Below are positions 33,892-41,885 of a DNA stretch of 64,000 bases, in pieces; the first letter of the stretch is position 1, and every line of letters starts with the position of its first letter. The stretch comes from JASLBX01 sp036374175 (GTDB lineage Bacteria > Actinomycetota > Actinomycetes > Jiangellales > Jiangellaceae). The translations under genes were made by a program, and so were the position numbers. The notes beneath the pieces are model-generated. The model made no database searches. It was not told the origin of the DNA and worked only from the letters and a program-made list of their open reading frames with translations. The stretch spans positions 27,117 to 91,116 of the forward strand of contig DASUUH010000100.1 in NCBI GenBank assembly GCA_036374175.1, read 5' to 3'.

Positions 33892-35480
33892 CCACTCCGA
33901 ACCGTTCCGCCGTGGGCAGCGTCGTCTTCGTCGGTGCCGGCCCCGGCGATCCCGGATTGTTGACCCTGCGCGCCGCCGAGGCTCTCGCCGACGCGGACGT
34001 CGTGGTAACCGACCGCGACGATCATCGTGCGCTCCTCAATCACGCCCGAGCAGACGTCGAGGTCATCGACTGCGGGCAGGACGAGGACGGTCTTCCACTC
34101 ACGGCCTCCGTCCGCTCCCGCAGAGTGGTGTCCGCTAGCAAGGGGGGCAGGCGAGTCGTTCGACTGCTGGACGGCGACCCCTTCACCCATCCCACCGGCG
34201 CCGACGAAGCGCTCGCGTGCGCCAAGGCGGGCGTTCCGTTCGAGATGGTGCCCGGCGTGTCCGACGTCACGGCAGTCCCGGGGTACGCCGGTATCCCGCT
34301 CGCTGCCGGCCGCAAACGCAGTGTCGCCATCGTCGATGCCAGCGAGAAGGTCGACTGGCACCGGCACACCGCTGACACCCTGGTACTGCTCCGGGCCACC
34401 GAGCTGGTCGAAGCGAGCGCCGGGCTGGTCGGGACCGGCCGGTCGGCTGACACACCGGCCGCCGCGATCGCGTCCGGCACGACCGTCGAGCAGCGCACCG
34501 TCGTCTCGACGCTGGGCAAGCTGGCCGCCGACGTGGCCGCTGCGAAGATTTCGCCAAACGTGGTTGTGGTGGGCGAGGTTGTGAACCACCGCGAGGCGCT
34601 GTCCTGGTTCGAGACCAAACCACTGTTCGGCTGGCGGGTCCTGGTGCCCCGAACCAAGGAGCAGGCCGGCGCGTTGTCGGCAGCGCTGCGGCGGGCCGGA
34701 GGCGTGCCGGAAGAGGTGCCGACGATCTCGGTGGAGCCGCCCCGAAACCCGCAGCAGATCGACAAGGCGGTCCGCGGCATGGTCGAGGGCCGGTACGAGT
34801 GGATCGCGTTCACCTCGTACAACGCACTCCGCGCGGTCAAGGAGAAGCTCGTCGAATACGGCCTCGACGCCCGGGCCATGTCCGGTCTGAAGGTCGCCGC
34901 CGTGGGCGAAAAGACGGCTGATGCACTGCGCGCCTGGGGCATCGAGCCTGATCTCGTCCCGTCCGGCGAACAGTCCGCTCGCGGCCTGCTCGCCGAGTGG
35001 CCGCCGTACGACGAGGTGCTCGACCCGATCAACCGGGTGTTCCTGCCACGGGCCGACATCGCCACCGAGACCCTCGTGGCCGGTCTGGTCGATCTCGGCT
35101 GGGAGGTCGACGACGTCACGGCGTACCGGACGGTTCGGGCAGCGCCACCCCCGGCGGAGACTCGCGAGGCGATCAAGACCGGCAAGTTCGATGCGGTGGT
35201 CTTCACTTCGTCCTCGACGGTGCGGAATCTGGTCGGCATCGCCGGTAAGCCGCACTCGTCGACGGTGATCGCCTGCATCGGACCGGCCACCGCCAAGACG
35301 GCCGAGGAGCACGGACTACGGGTCGACGTCCTGGCGCCGGAGCCGTCGGTCGAGGTGCTGGCCGAATCGCTGGCCGACTATGGCGCGGCGCGCCGGCTGT
35401 CGCTGATCGAAGCCGGCGAGCCGGTGACCCGCCCGTCGGAGAAGCGCCGCCGCCGGGCCGCCCGCCGCCAGGCGACGTAG
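33888..35480 (+). CDS. hemD: Uroporphyrinogen-III synthase fused to a SUMT-like methyltransferase domain
   Basis: 530 residues in two domains. Residues ~5-240 look like uroporphyrinogen-III C-methyltransferase (VFVGAGPGDPGLLTLRAAEAL, FEMVPGVSDVTAVPGYAGIP). Residues ~245-505 are HemD, which cyclises hydroxymethylbilane (GWRVLVPRTKEQAG, FTSYNALRAV, FTSSSTVRNL). A basic tail (EKRRRRAARRQ) ends the protein. In the methyltransferase half, RLLDGDPFTHPTGADEA stands where active SUMT enzymes have RLKGGDPFVFGRGGEEA, so that domain may be divergent or inactive. This fused form is usual in actinobacteria. The GTG start overlaps the hemC stop. Confidence 0.92.
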   Translation: MTTPNRSAVGSVVFVGAGPGDPGLLTLRAAEALADADVVVTDRDDHRALLNHARADVEVIDCGQDEDGLPLTASVRSRRVVSASKGGRRVVRLLDGDPFTHPTGADEALACAKAGVPFEMVPGVSDVTAVPGYAGIPLAAGRKRSVAIVDASEKVDWHRHTADTLVLLRATELVEASAGLVGTGRSADTPAAAIASGTTVEQRTVVSTLGKLAADVAAAKISPNVVVVGEVVNHREALSWFETKPLFGWRVLVPRTKEQAGALSAALRRAGGVPEEVPTISVEPPRNPQQIDKAVRGMVEGRYEWIAFTSYNALRAVKEKLVEYGLDARAMSGLKVAAVGEKTADALRAWGIEPDLVPSGEQSARGLLAEWPPYDEVLDPINRVFLPRADIATETLVAGLVDLGWEVDDVTAYRTVRAAPPPAETREAIKTGKFDAVVFTSSSTVRNLVGIAGKPHSSTVIACIGPATAKTAEEHGLRVDVLAPEPSVEVLAESLADYGAARRLSLIEAGEPVTRPSEKRRRRAARRQAT

Positions 35481-35589
35481 CCGGTCAGGGGGTACCAATG
35501 TCGCCGCACCGCCCGCCTGTCGGAGCCAGCCGCCATGGCCGTAGCAGTCCGACGCAGCAGGGTGGTACCGGACGCGGCAGGATAGGCAC

Positions 35590-36564
35590 GTGAGCTTTCC
35601 CGTAGAGCGGCCGCGCCGGTTACGTGCCACGCCGGCCATGCGCCGCCTGGTCGCTGAGACGATCATGGCCCCACACCAGTTGGTGCTGCCGATGTTCGTC
35701 CGCGAAGGCGCCCGCGAGCCGCGTCCCGTCCCGTCGATGCCTGGCGTTGTCCAGCACACCCGCGACACCCTGCGCAAGGCCGCCCTTGAGGCGGTGGAGG
35801 CCGGTGTAGGAGGGTTGATGTTGTTCGGTATCCCGCAGGCGCGCGACGAGTCCGGTTCCGGCGCCGTCGATCCGAACGGAGTGCTGAACGTCGCGATTCG
35901 CGACGTGGTGGCGGAGGTGGGTGACGCCACGGTCGTCATGGCCGATCTGTGCCTGGACGAGTTCACCTCACACGGGCATTGCGGAGTGTTGGCCGCCGAT
36001 GGCTCGGTCGACAACGACGCGACGCTGCGGGTGTACGAGCAGATGGCGTTGGCTCAGGCGGCGGCCGGCGTCCATCTTGTCGGGTTGTCCGGAATGATGG
36101 ACGGCCAGGTCGGTGCCGCGCGCTCGGCGCTGGACGCTGGCGGTTACGCCGGGGTCGGGACTCTTGCCTACGCCGCCAAGTACGCGTCCGCCTTCTACGG
36201 GCCATTCCGCGACGCCGTCGAGTCGGCCCTGCAGGGCGACCGTCGCAGCTACCAGCAGGACCCTTCCAACGGGCGCGAAGCTCTGCGCGAAGTCCGGCTC
36301 GACGTCGCCGAGGGCGCCGACATCGTGATGGTGAAACCGGCAATGGCGTATCTGGACGTGCTGGCGCGGGTCCGCGAGGCGGTGGACGTACCGGTCGCGG
36401 CGTACCAGGTGTCGGGTGAATACGCGATGGTCGAGGCGGCCGCAGCCAACGGCTGGATCGACCGTGACCGGGCGATCGACGAGACGCTGGTCGCCATCCG
36501 GCGGGCCGGTGCCGATTTCGTGCTCACCTACTGGGCGGTCGAGGTGGCGCGCCGCCTGCGGTGA
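35590..36564 (+). CDS. hemB: Delta-aminolevulinic acid dehydratase (porphobilinogen synthase)
   Basis: Condenses two 5-aminolevulinate molecules to porphobilinogen. The 324-residue barrel has RRLVAETIMAPHQLVLPMFV, the metal-site segment DLCLDEFTSHGHCGVL (two of the Cys that mark a Zn-type site, ~119-129), and the Schiff-base lysines in AAKYASAFYGPF and VMVKPAMAYLD (~248). GTG 35590; 109 bases separate it from hemD, in which GGTACCA (35491) and TGGTACC (35563) form a widely spaced inverted repeat of unknown meaning. Confidence 0.95.
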   Translation: MSFPVERPRRLRATPAMRRLVAETIMAPHQLVLPMFVREGAREPRPVPSMPGVVQHTRDTLRKAALEAVEAGVGGLMLFGIPQARDESGSGAVDPNGVLNVAIRDVVAEVGDATVVMADLCLDEFTSHGHCGVLAADGSVDNDATLRVYEQMALAQAAAGVHLVGLSGMMDGQVGAARSALDAGGYAGVGTLAYAAKYASAFYGPFRDAVESALQGDRRSYQQDPSNGREALREVRLDVAEGADIVMVKPAMAYLDVLARVREAVDVPVAAYQVSGEYAMVEAAAANGWIDRDRAIDETLVAIRRAGADFVLTYWAVEVARRLR

Positions 36565-36710
36565 ACGTCCCCGACTCGACCTGCCGTGCGGTGGCTGGTA
36601 TCCCAAGGATCGGACTCCCGCAGCGGTAGGGTCTGCCTCGATCATGGACACCGGGCAGCTCCGTCGGTAGCCTGCGAGGCGCCTGGTGCAGTCCGAGACG
36701 GAGGGTTGCG

Positions 36711-38240
36711 ATGACGGTCGAGCATCCGCATCGAGAGCAGTGGGCGACCCGAGCGGGATTCCTTCTTGCCGCGATCGGGTCCGCCATTGGGCTTGGCAAC
36801 ATCTGGCGGTTTCCTTACGTCGCGTACGAGAACGGCGGCGGCGCATTCTTGCTGCCGTATCTCGTCGCGCTGCTGACGGCGGGCATCCCGCTGCTGATCC
36901 TTGAGTACACCATCGGCCATCGGTTCCGCGGCTCGCCGCCGCTGTCGTTCCGGCGGCTGTCGCGGCCGGCGGAAGCGATCGGCTGGTGGCAGGTCGCCAT
37001 CTGTTTCGTGATCGCCGTCTACTACGCGGTCATCATCGCCTGGGCGGTGCGCTACACCGGATTCTCCGTCGGGCTGCAGTGGGGCGACGATCCGAACACG
37101 TTCCTGTTCGGTGACTTCCTCCAGCTCGCCGACGAGCCGGGCATTGTCTCGTCATATGTCTCAGGCGTCGCCTGGCCGTTGATCGCCGTTTGGGTCGTCA
37201 CGCTGGGAGTGCTCTTCTTCGGCGTCCGGCGCGGAATCGAGCGTGCGAACAAGATCTTCATCCCCCTGCTGGTCCTGTTGTTCGGTGCCCTCGTGGTCCG
37301 CGCCGTCACGCTGGACGGCGCCGAGGTCGGGCTCGACGCGCTGTTCACTCCGGACTGGTCGGCGATCACCGACGGCTCGGTGTGGGTGGCCGCGTATGGG
37401 CAGATCTTCTTCTCGCTGTCCGTCGGCTTCGGCATCATGATCACGTATGCGTCGTACCTGAAGCGGCGGGCAGACCTGACCGGGTCCGCTCTCGTGGCCG
37501 GGTTTGCGAACAGTTCGTTCGAGATCCTGGCCGGCATCGGAGTGTTCGCCACGATCGGCTTCATGGCTACCGCATCGGGCGTCGCGGTCAACGAAGTGGC
37601 CACGTCAGGTATCGGGCTGGCTTTCGTTGCGTTCCCGACGATCATTTCGAGCCTGCCGGCCGCACAGGACCTGTTCGGGGTGCTGTTCTTCGGCTCGCTC
37701 GTCATAGCGGGCCTGTCGTCGCTCATCAGCATCGTCCAGGTTGTGGTGTCGACCGTGCAGGACCGGTGGGGCATGGCGCGTGAGCGCGCCGTCATGCTTG
37801 TTGGAGGTGCGGCGGCGCTGGTGTCGGTGGTCCTCTTCCCAACCGGCGAGGGGCTGTACATCCTCGACGCCGCCGACCACTTCATCAACCAGTACGGCGT
37901 CGCCCTCGCCGCTCTCGTCGTCGTGGTGGTCGTGGGCTGGCTGCTGCGCCGGCTGCCGCACCAGCGGGCCCACGCCAACCAAACGTCCGCCGTCCCGCTT
38001 GGTCGCTGGTGGCTCATCGTGCTCGGGGTTATCACGCCCATCGTGCTCGGCTGGATGATGTACGACAGCCTGCGGCAGGAGTTCGCCGAGAACTACGAGG
38101 GTTACACGACTGGGTTCCTGCTGATGGCCGGCTGGTCGGTGGCGATCGGCGCGATCGTGTTCGGTCTGGTGATGTCCGTCTTCAGGTGGCGCGCGGTCGA
38201 GGCCGAGCCGGCCTTCACCGCTGAAGAAGGGAGCCGCTGA
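36711..38240 (+). CDS. Sodium-dependent neurotransmitter-symporter family (NSS/SNF) transporter
   Basis: Integral membrane transporter of 509 residues with about 12 predicted helices, of the MetP/LeuT type. TM1 carries the unwound signature RAGFLLAAIGSAIGLGNIWRFPYVAYENGGGAF; other helices are evident at YLVALLTAGIPLLILEY, FIPLLVLLFGALVV and SLVIAGLSSLISIVQVVV. It probably imports an amino acid with Na+. The stop overlaps the ATG of the small subunit (38240), a pairing known for methionine/alanine uptake (MetPS) in Corynebacterium. Confidence 0.9.
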   Translation: MTVEHPHREQWATRAGFLLAAIGSAIGLGNIWRFPYVAYENGGGAFLLPYLVALLTAGIPLLILEYTIGHRFRGSPPLSFRRLSRPAEAIGWWQVAICFVIAVYYAVIIAWAVRYTGFSVGLQWGDDPNTFLFGDFLQLADEPGIVSSYVSGVAWPLIAVWVVTLGVLFFGVRRGIERANKIFIPLLVLLFGALVVRAVTLDGAEVGLDALFTPDWSAITDGSVWVAAYGQIFFSLSVGFGIMITYASYLKRRADLTGSALVAGFANSSFEILAGIGVFATIGFMATASGVAVNEVATSGIGLAFVAFPTIISSLPAAQDLFGVLFFGSLVIAGLSSLISIVQVVVSTVQDRWGMARERAVMLVGGAAALVSVVLFPTGEGLYILDAADHFINQYGVALAALVVVVVVGWLLRRLPHQRAHANQTSAVPLGRWWLIVLGVITPIVLGWMMYDSLRQEFAENYEGYTTGFLLMAGWSVAIGAIVFGLVMSVFRWRAVEAEPAFTAEEGSR

Positions 38241-38359
38241 TGTCCGGTGGTGCCGTCATCATGCTGGTGCTCGCGATCCTCATCGTCTGGGGCGGTCTGG
38301 CGGCTAGCATCGTCGCGCTCAGCCGCCACCCCGATCAGCCGGACGACCACCTCCCCTAG
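38240..38359 (+). CDS. MetS-like small subunit of the NSS transporter
   Basis: A 39-residue single-span membrane peptide (MSGGAVIMLVLAILIVWGG, then LAASIVALSRHPDQPDDHLP). Its ATG shares its A with the TGA of the transporter (TGATG), so translation is coupled. It resembles the methionine/alanine importer small subunit MetS, needed for the activity of MetP in Corynebacterium glutamicum. Too short for most gene tracks. A 146-bp family-1 repeat starts 12 bases after its stop. Confidence 0.85.
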   Translation: MSGGAVIMLVLAILIVWGGLAASIVALSRHPDQPDDHLP

Positions 38360-38370
38360 CCTGTTGCCGG

Positions 38371-38516
38371 TTGATCACGTTCAGCATGCCTATGCGTGCC
38401 GTACTAGGCGCGTGCGCCTGTTGAAGTACCGACGAACCTGCTGAACGTGATCATTCGGCACTACACCATGCGCACGCACCTGGTGCAGCACCTGCAGGCA
38501 TGGTGAACGTGATCAA
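38371..38516. repeat. Family-1 repeat, full 146-bp copy C
   Basis: Same length and gap-free alignment with copy A (3128-3273). The left arm TTGATCACGTTCAGCATG (38371-38388) is identical; the right arm (38499-38516) differs by one base; the internal motif lies at the same offset (38440-38454). The middle differs more and can form its own hairpin, AGGCGC-gt-GCGCCT (38405-38418). It fills most of the gap between metS and hemL. Confidence 0.85.
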
Positions 38517-38565
38517 CCGGGGAGGGTAGGGGCGGCGCGCGCGGCGTCGACGTGCGCTTGCGAGA

Positions 38566-39888
38566 ATGCAGGACGTGACGTATTCGACGGACGCGCCGGC
38601 CAGCGCCGCCCTGTTCGACCGTGCTCTCGCGGTGACTCCTGGTGGGGTGAACTCCCCGGTCCGGGCGTTCCGGGCGGTCGGTGGCACGCCACGGTTCATC
38701 ACGCACGCGGCCGGGGCCTACCTGTACGACGCGGACGGCCGCGAATACGTCGACCTCGTCGGCTCGTGGGGCCCGATGATCCTCGGCCACGCGCACCCGC
38801 AGGTGGTGGCGGCGGTGCAGGCGCAGGTCGCTCGTGGCACGTCCTACGGCACGCCGACCGCCCCGGAACTCGAGCTGGCCGAGGAGATCGTGGCCCGCAC
38901 GTCCGTCGACCAGGTGCGGCTGACATCGAGCGGCACCGAGGCGACGATGAGCGCGATCCGGCTCGCCCGCGGCGTCACTGGGCGCACGGCGGTGGTCAAG
39001 TTCGCCGGCCACTACCACGGACACGTTGACGCCCTGCTGGCCAGCGCGGGTAGCGGCGTCGCGACATTTGCCCTGCCCGACAGCCCAGGAGTCGTAGGTG
39101 CCGCCGAGACGATCGTCCTGCCGTACAACGACCGGACGGCGGTCACCGAGGCATTCGCCGCCCACGGCGACAGCATCGCCTGCGTGATCGCTGAAGCGGC
39201 CGCCGGCAACATGGGCGCAGTACCGCCCGACGACGGATTCAACGAGTTCCTGTTGCAGACCGCACACGAGCACGGCGCGTTGCTTGTGCTCGACGAGGTG
39301 ATGACCGGGTTTCGGGTCCACCGCTCCGGGTGGTTCGGCATCGACGGGGTGGCAGCGGACCTGACGACCTTCGGCAAGGTCATGGGCGGCGGATTCCCGG
39401 CCGCGGCGTTCGGCGGGCGAGCCGACCTGATGGAACAGCTGGCGCCGGCCGGGCCGGTGTACCAGGCCGGCACGCTCTCCGGTAACCCGGTGGCGACGAC
39501 GGCCGGGTTGACGACCCTACGGCTCGCCGACGACGCCGTCTACCGGCGATTGGACGAGGCGGCGCAGGTCGTCGGAGAGCTGACGGCAAAAGCGCTAACC
39601 GCAGAAGGGGTGCCGCACGTGCTGCAGTTCGCCGGGAACCTGTTCAGCGTCTTCTTCGTCGATCCAAGTGATGGTGCCGTGAGCGACTTCGCGGCAGCCA
39701 AACAAACAAATCTGGCTCGGTACCGGGCGTTCTTCCACGCAATGCTGGCGCACGGCGTCTACCTTCCGCCGTCCGCCTACGAGGCCTGGTTCGTCTCCAC
39801 CGCGCACGACGAGGCCGCGATCGACCGGATCGCCGCTGCGCTGCCGGTCGCGGCGAGAGCGGCGGCCGAGATAAAGGAGACGGCGTGA
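38566..39888 (+). CDS. hemL: Glutamate-1-semialdehyde 2,1-aminomutase
   Basis: PLP enzyme that converts glutamate-1-semialdehyde to 5-aminolevulinate, the partner of HemA. Its 440 residues have the N-terminal TPGGVNSPVRAF signature, SSGTEATMSAIRLAR, the LLVLDEVMTGFRV strand and the PLP lysine in FGKVMGGGFPAAAFGG (~272). ATG 38566. The downstream phosphatase gene overlaps the stop (GTGA), placing hemL at the head of the cytochrome c maturation run, as in Mycobacterium (Rv0524-Rv0529). Confidence 0.95.
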   Translation: MQDVTYSTDAPASAALFDRALAVTPGGVNSPVRAFRAVGGTPRFITHAAGAYLYDADGREYVDLVGSWGPMILGHAHPQVVAAVQAQVARGTSYGTPTAPELELAEEIVARTSVDQVRLTSSGTEATMSAIRLARGVTGRTAVVKFAGHYHGHVDALLASAGSGVATFALPDSPGVVGAAETIVLPYNDRTAVTEAFAAHGDSIACVIAEAAAGNMGAVPPDDGFNEFLLQTAHEHGALLVLDEVMTGFRVHRSGWFGIDGVAADLTTFGKVMGGGFPAAAFGGRADLMEQLAPAGPVYQAGTLSGNPVATTAGLTTLRLADDAVYRRLDEAAQVVGELTAKALTAEGVPHVLQFAGNLFSVFFVDPSDGAVSDFAAAKQTNLARYRAFFHAMLAHGVYLPPSAYEAWFVSTAHDEAAIDRIAAALPVAARAAAEIKETA

Positions 39889-40532
39889 CGGTCACCAGAG
39901 TCCACCTGCTGCGGCACGGCGAAGTGCACAACCCGCAGGGAGTGCTGTACGGCCGGCTGCCCGGTTACGGCTTGTCCGAGCGGGGCCACGCAATGGCTCG
40001 CCGGGTGGGCGACACCGTGGCGGATCGGGACGTCGTTTATGTCGGTTCCTCTCCGCTACAGCGGACCCAGGAGACAGCCGCCCCGATTGCGGAGAAACTG
40101 GGCCTCGAGATCGTCACCGACGAGCGAATCATCGAGGCCGGGAACGTCTTCGAAGGGCTGAGGTTCGGCGTCGGAGCCGGTGTGCTGGCCCATCCTCGGC
40201 ACTGGAGGCACCTGCGGAACCCGTTCCGCCCGTCCTGGGGCGAGCCGTACGCCGAGCAGGTCGTGAGGGTGCGCGAAGCGATGGACGATGCGGCTGAGCA
40301 GGCCGACGGCCACGAGGCGCTGCTCGTCTCGCACCAGCTGCCGATCTGGGCGACCCGGCTGGCCGTCGAGGGCCGCCGGCTGTGGCACGACCCGCGCAAG
40401 CGCGAGTGCTCACTGGCCAGCCTGACCACATTCACGTACGAGGACGACCGGATCGTCTCGGTGGCCTACAGCGAGCCCGCCGCCGACCTGCTGCCGGCCA
40501 AACCCGGCACGACGTTCAGCGCGGGGGCCTGA
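39885..40532 (+). CDS. Histidine phosphatase family protein
   Basis: 215-residue phosphoglycerate-mutase-like phosphatase. The phospho-accepting His is in LLRHGEVHN near the N-terminus and the second catalytic His in VSHQLPIWA (~148); a Glu lies in the RIIEAGNVFEG segment. The substrate is unknown; it is a constant member of the hemL-ccs cluster in actinobacteria (Rv0525). GTG start overlaps hemL. Confidence 0.88.
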   Translation: MTVTRVHLLRHGEVHNPQGVLYGRLPGYGLSERGHAMARRVGDTVADRDVVYVGSSPLQRTQETAAPIAEKLGLEIVTDERIIEAGNVFEGLRFGVGAGVLAHPRHWRHLRNPFRPSWGEPYAEQVVRVREAMDDAAEQADGHEALLVSHQLPIWATRLAVEGRRLWHDPRKRECSLASLTTFTYEDDRIVSVAYSEPAADLLPAKPGTTFSAGA

Positions 40533-40535
40533 GCG

Positions 40536-41126
40536 GTGCGGCGGATCATCGCCATCGTGGCCGGCGTTGTGCTGGCCGCCGCCGGCTGCTCTGACGGACA
40601 GGTTCAACGCAGCGGCGACGCCGCCCAGATCGGGTACATCGAGGGCAGCTCGGTGACCACGATCCCGCCCGCCGAACGCGAGCCGGCGCCTGATTTCGGT
40701 GGGCCGATCCTGGGTGACGACGGTGCCGAGTTCACGCTTTCGGACGCCCGGGGCGAAATCGTCGTGCTCAACGTGTGGGGATCCTGGTGTCCGCCGTGCC
40801 GCAAGGAGGCCCCGGCGCTGCAGGCCGTTCACGACGAGGTCGCCGACGAAGGCGTCCGGTTCGTTGGTGTGAACACGCGCGACCCCAACACCACCGACGC
40901 GCTGCGCTTCGAAGAGGAGTTCGGCATCACCTACCCCAGTGTCGTCGACACCGACGGGCGGCGGCTGCTGGCATTTCGCGAGACTCTCCCGGCGAACGCG
41001 ATTCCCACGACTCTCGTCATCGACCGGGCAGGGAACCTGGCGGTTCGCGTTCTCGGTGAGGTCACCGAGACCACGTTGCGCGGGCTCATAGATGACGTGC
41101 TCGCCGAAGATTCCGGCGCGGGCTAG
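40536..41126 (+). CDS. TlpA/ResA-like thiol-disulphide oxidoreductase, lipoprotein
   Basis: 196-residue membrane-anchored thioredoxin. An N-terminal signal with lipobox LAAAGC (Cys ~18) predicts a lipoprotein on the outer face of the membrane. The redox motif is WGSWCPPCRKEAP and the cis-Pro lies in NAIPTTLVID. It would reduce the CxxCH cysteines of apocytochrome c before heme attachment, with electrons supplied by CcdA encoded next. GTG start, 3 bases after the phosphatase stop. Confidence 0.92.
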   Translation: MRRIIAIVAGVVLAAAGCSDGQVQRSGDAAQIGYIEGSSVTTIPPAEREPAPDFGGPILGDDGAEFTLSDARGEIVVLNVWGSWCPPCRKEAPALQAVHDEVADEGVRFVGVNTRDPNTTDALRFEEEFGITYPSVVDTDGRRLLAFRETLPANAIPTTLVIDRAGNLAVRVLGEVTETTLRGLIDDVLAEDSGAG

Positions 41127-41138
41127 TCGAGCGGAGCG

Positions 41139-41885
41139 ATGGGTCAAACCTTTGGCGAGACAGTACTGACCGGGTCTCTCGTGGTGGCGATTCCGGTCGC
41201 GCTGATCGCTGGGCTGGTGTCGTTCCTGTCCCCGTGTGTAGTCCCCCTCGTCCCCGGCTACCTGTCGTACGTCACGGGCCTGTCCGGCGCCGACCTGGCG
41301 GCGGTCCAGCGCGGGCGGGTCTTTCTCGGGACGCTGCTGTTCGTGCTGGGCTTCACGGTGGTGTTCGTGTCGTACGGCGCGCTGTTCGGCGGGCTCGGCG
41401 CGACGCTGTTGGCTCACTTGGATGTCATCACCCGAGCACTCGGCGTGCTCACGATCGGGCTGGGTTTGGTTTTTGCCGGTTGGCTGCCCGGGCTGTCGCG
41501 TGAGTGGCGGCTACGGGCCACGCCGGCAGCGGGACTGGCCGGAGCGCCGGTGCTCGGTGTGCTCTTCGGGCTGGGCTGGACGCCGTGCTTCGGTCCGACG
41601 CTCGCGGCCGTACAGACGCTGGCTCTCACCGAAGCAAGTGCGGTTCGTGGCGCCCTGCTCTCGGCGGTGTACGCGCTCGGGCTCGGCGTGCCGTTCATCC
41701 TGGCTGCCGTGGCGTACCGGCGGGCGCTTGGTGCCTTCGGCTGGATCCGGCAGCACCAGGTGTGGGTGATGCGGATCGGTGGTGCCATGCTCATCGTGCT
41801 GGGGGTGCTGCTGGTGACCGGTCTGTGGAGTTCGCTGGTGGCCTCGATGCAAGGCTGGATCAGCGGGTTCGAGGTGATCGTGTAG
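41139..41885 (+). CDS. ccdA: Cytochrome c biogenesis protein CcdA (DsbD transmembrane domain)
   Basis: Moves reducing equivalents across the membrane to TlpA. It has 248 residues and six helices. The redox cysteines sit in FLSPCVVPLVPGYLS (helix 1) and GWTPCFGPTLAAV (helix 4), the canonical CcdA pair. Twelve bases after tlpA; the stop and the GTG of resB share one base. Confidence 0.95.
   Translation: MGQTFGETVLTGSLVVAIPVALIAGLVSFLSPCVVPLVPGYLSYVTGLSGADLAAVQRGRVFLGTLLFVLGFTVVFVSYGALFGGLGATLLAHLDVITRALGVLTIGLGLVFAGWLPGLSREWRLRATPAAGLAGAPVLGVLFGLGWTPCFGPTLAAVQTLALTEASAVRGALLSAVYALGLGVPFILAAVAYRRALGAFGWIRQHQVWVMRIGGAMLIVLGVLLVTGLWSSLVASMQGWISGFEVIV

Noticed and set aside
33048..35312. 754-residue ORF antisense to hemC/hemD
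   Set aside because: Open only through codon bias on the other strand; hemC and hemD are unambiguous.
36565..36710. Glycine- or amino-acid-sensing riboswitch before the NSS transporter
   Set aside because: None of the conserved riboswitch core strings could be found in this leader.
41504..41884. Long N-terminal extension of ResB
   Set aside because: The frame is open over ccdA only because of high GC; ResB starts at the GTG overlapping the ccdA stop.
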